DNA from: an uncultured Pseudomonadota bacterium
GTDB taxonomy: Bacteria; Pseudomonadota; Alphaproteobacteria; Rs-D84
Length of the DNA: 5,225 nt
NCBI GenBank assembly: GCA_900313285.1
Contig: OMQP01000051.1
Coordinates: forward strand, 1-5,225
Direction: 5' to 3'
In this document: positions 5,225 through 5,225 of the stretch, one piece after another
Layout of the letters: the number at the start of each line of letters is the position of its first letter
Numbering within the stretch: position 1 is the first letter of the stretch
Position numbers and translations under genes: made by a program
Notes under the pieces: generated by a model
Told to the model about the DNA's origin: nothing
Databases searched by the model: none
The model's input: the letters and a program-made list of their open reading frames with translations, nothing else

Positions 5225-5225
5225 G

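Overview
This window looks like chromosomal DNA from an AT-rich bacterium, most likely a reduced-genome or host-associated alphaproteobacterium. Evidence for that is the D-Ala-D-Ala carboxypeptidase with a C-terminal SPOR domain, the style of its core genes (pyruvate kinase, RecR, RsmA, a KefB/KefC-type antiporter), and the strong A/T bias at third codon positions. TGA is used as a stop (recR) and TGG as Trp, so the standard bacterial code applies. The lineage is an inference. No tRNA, rRNA, CRISPR array or insertion sequence was seen.

Layout. (1) Positions 2-226, + strand: the 3' end of a pyruvate kinase gene, closed by a hairpin terminator (231-255). (2) Positions 254-736, - strand: two tandem genes for small two-helix membrane proteins that appear to be paralogues of each other (they share a near-identical AAGSAYxTYKT block). 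The second gene's stop codon sits in the T tract of the terminator it shares with pyruvate kinase. (3) Positions 737-852: a divergent intergenic region with a candidate promoter on each strand, an exact 11-bp tandem repeat of T tracts, and a small inverted repeat next to the + strand start. (4) Positions 853-5108, + strand: a tightly packed run of dac (penicillin-binding D,D-carboxypeptidase with SPOR domain, broken by a frameshifting deletion), recR, rsmA (overlapping recR by 4 bp) and a kef-type cation/H+ antiporter gene. The run ends at a strong GAAA-loop terminator (5127-5157). (5) Positions 5150-5224, - strand: probably the last 24 codons of an unidentified convergent gene whose stop lies in the tail of that terminator.

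The four + strand genes serve different jobs (peptidoglycan trimming, recombinational repair, 16S rRNA methylation, ion/pH homeostasis). They are probably co-transcribed because they are packed together rather than because they share a pathway. A TGnTATAAT element at the rsmA stop codon may give the antiporter its own promoter. The points most worth a second look are the pair of unknown small membrane proteins, the roughly 28-nt lesion in dac, and the altered ion-path and gating-loop residues of the antiporter. Nothing here amounts to a clearly new multi-gene system.
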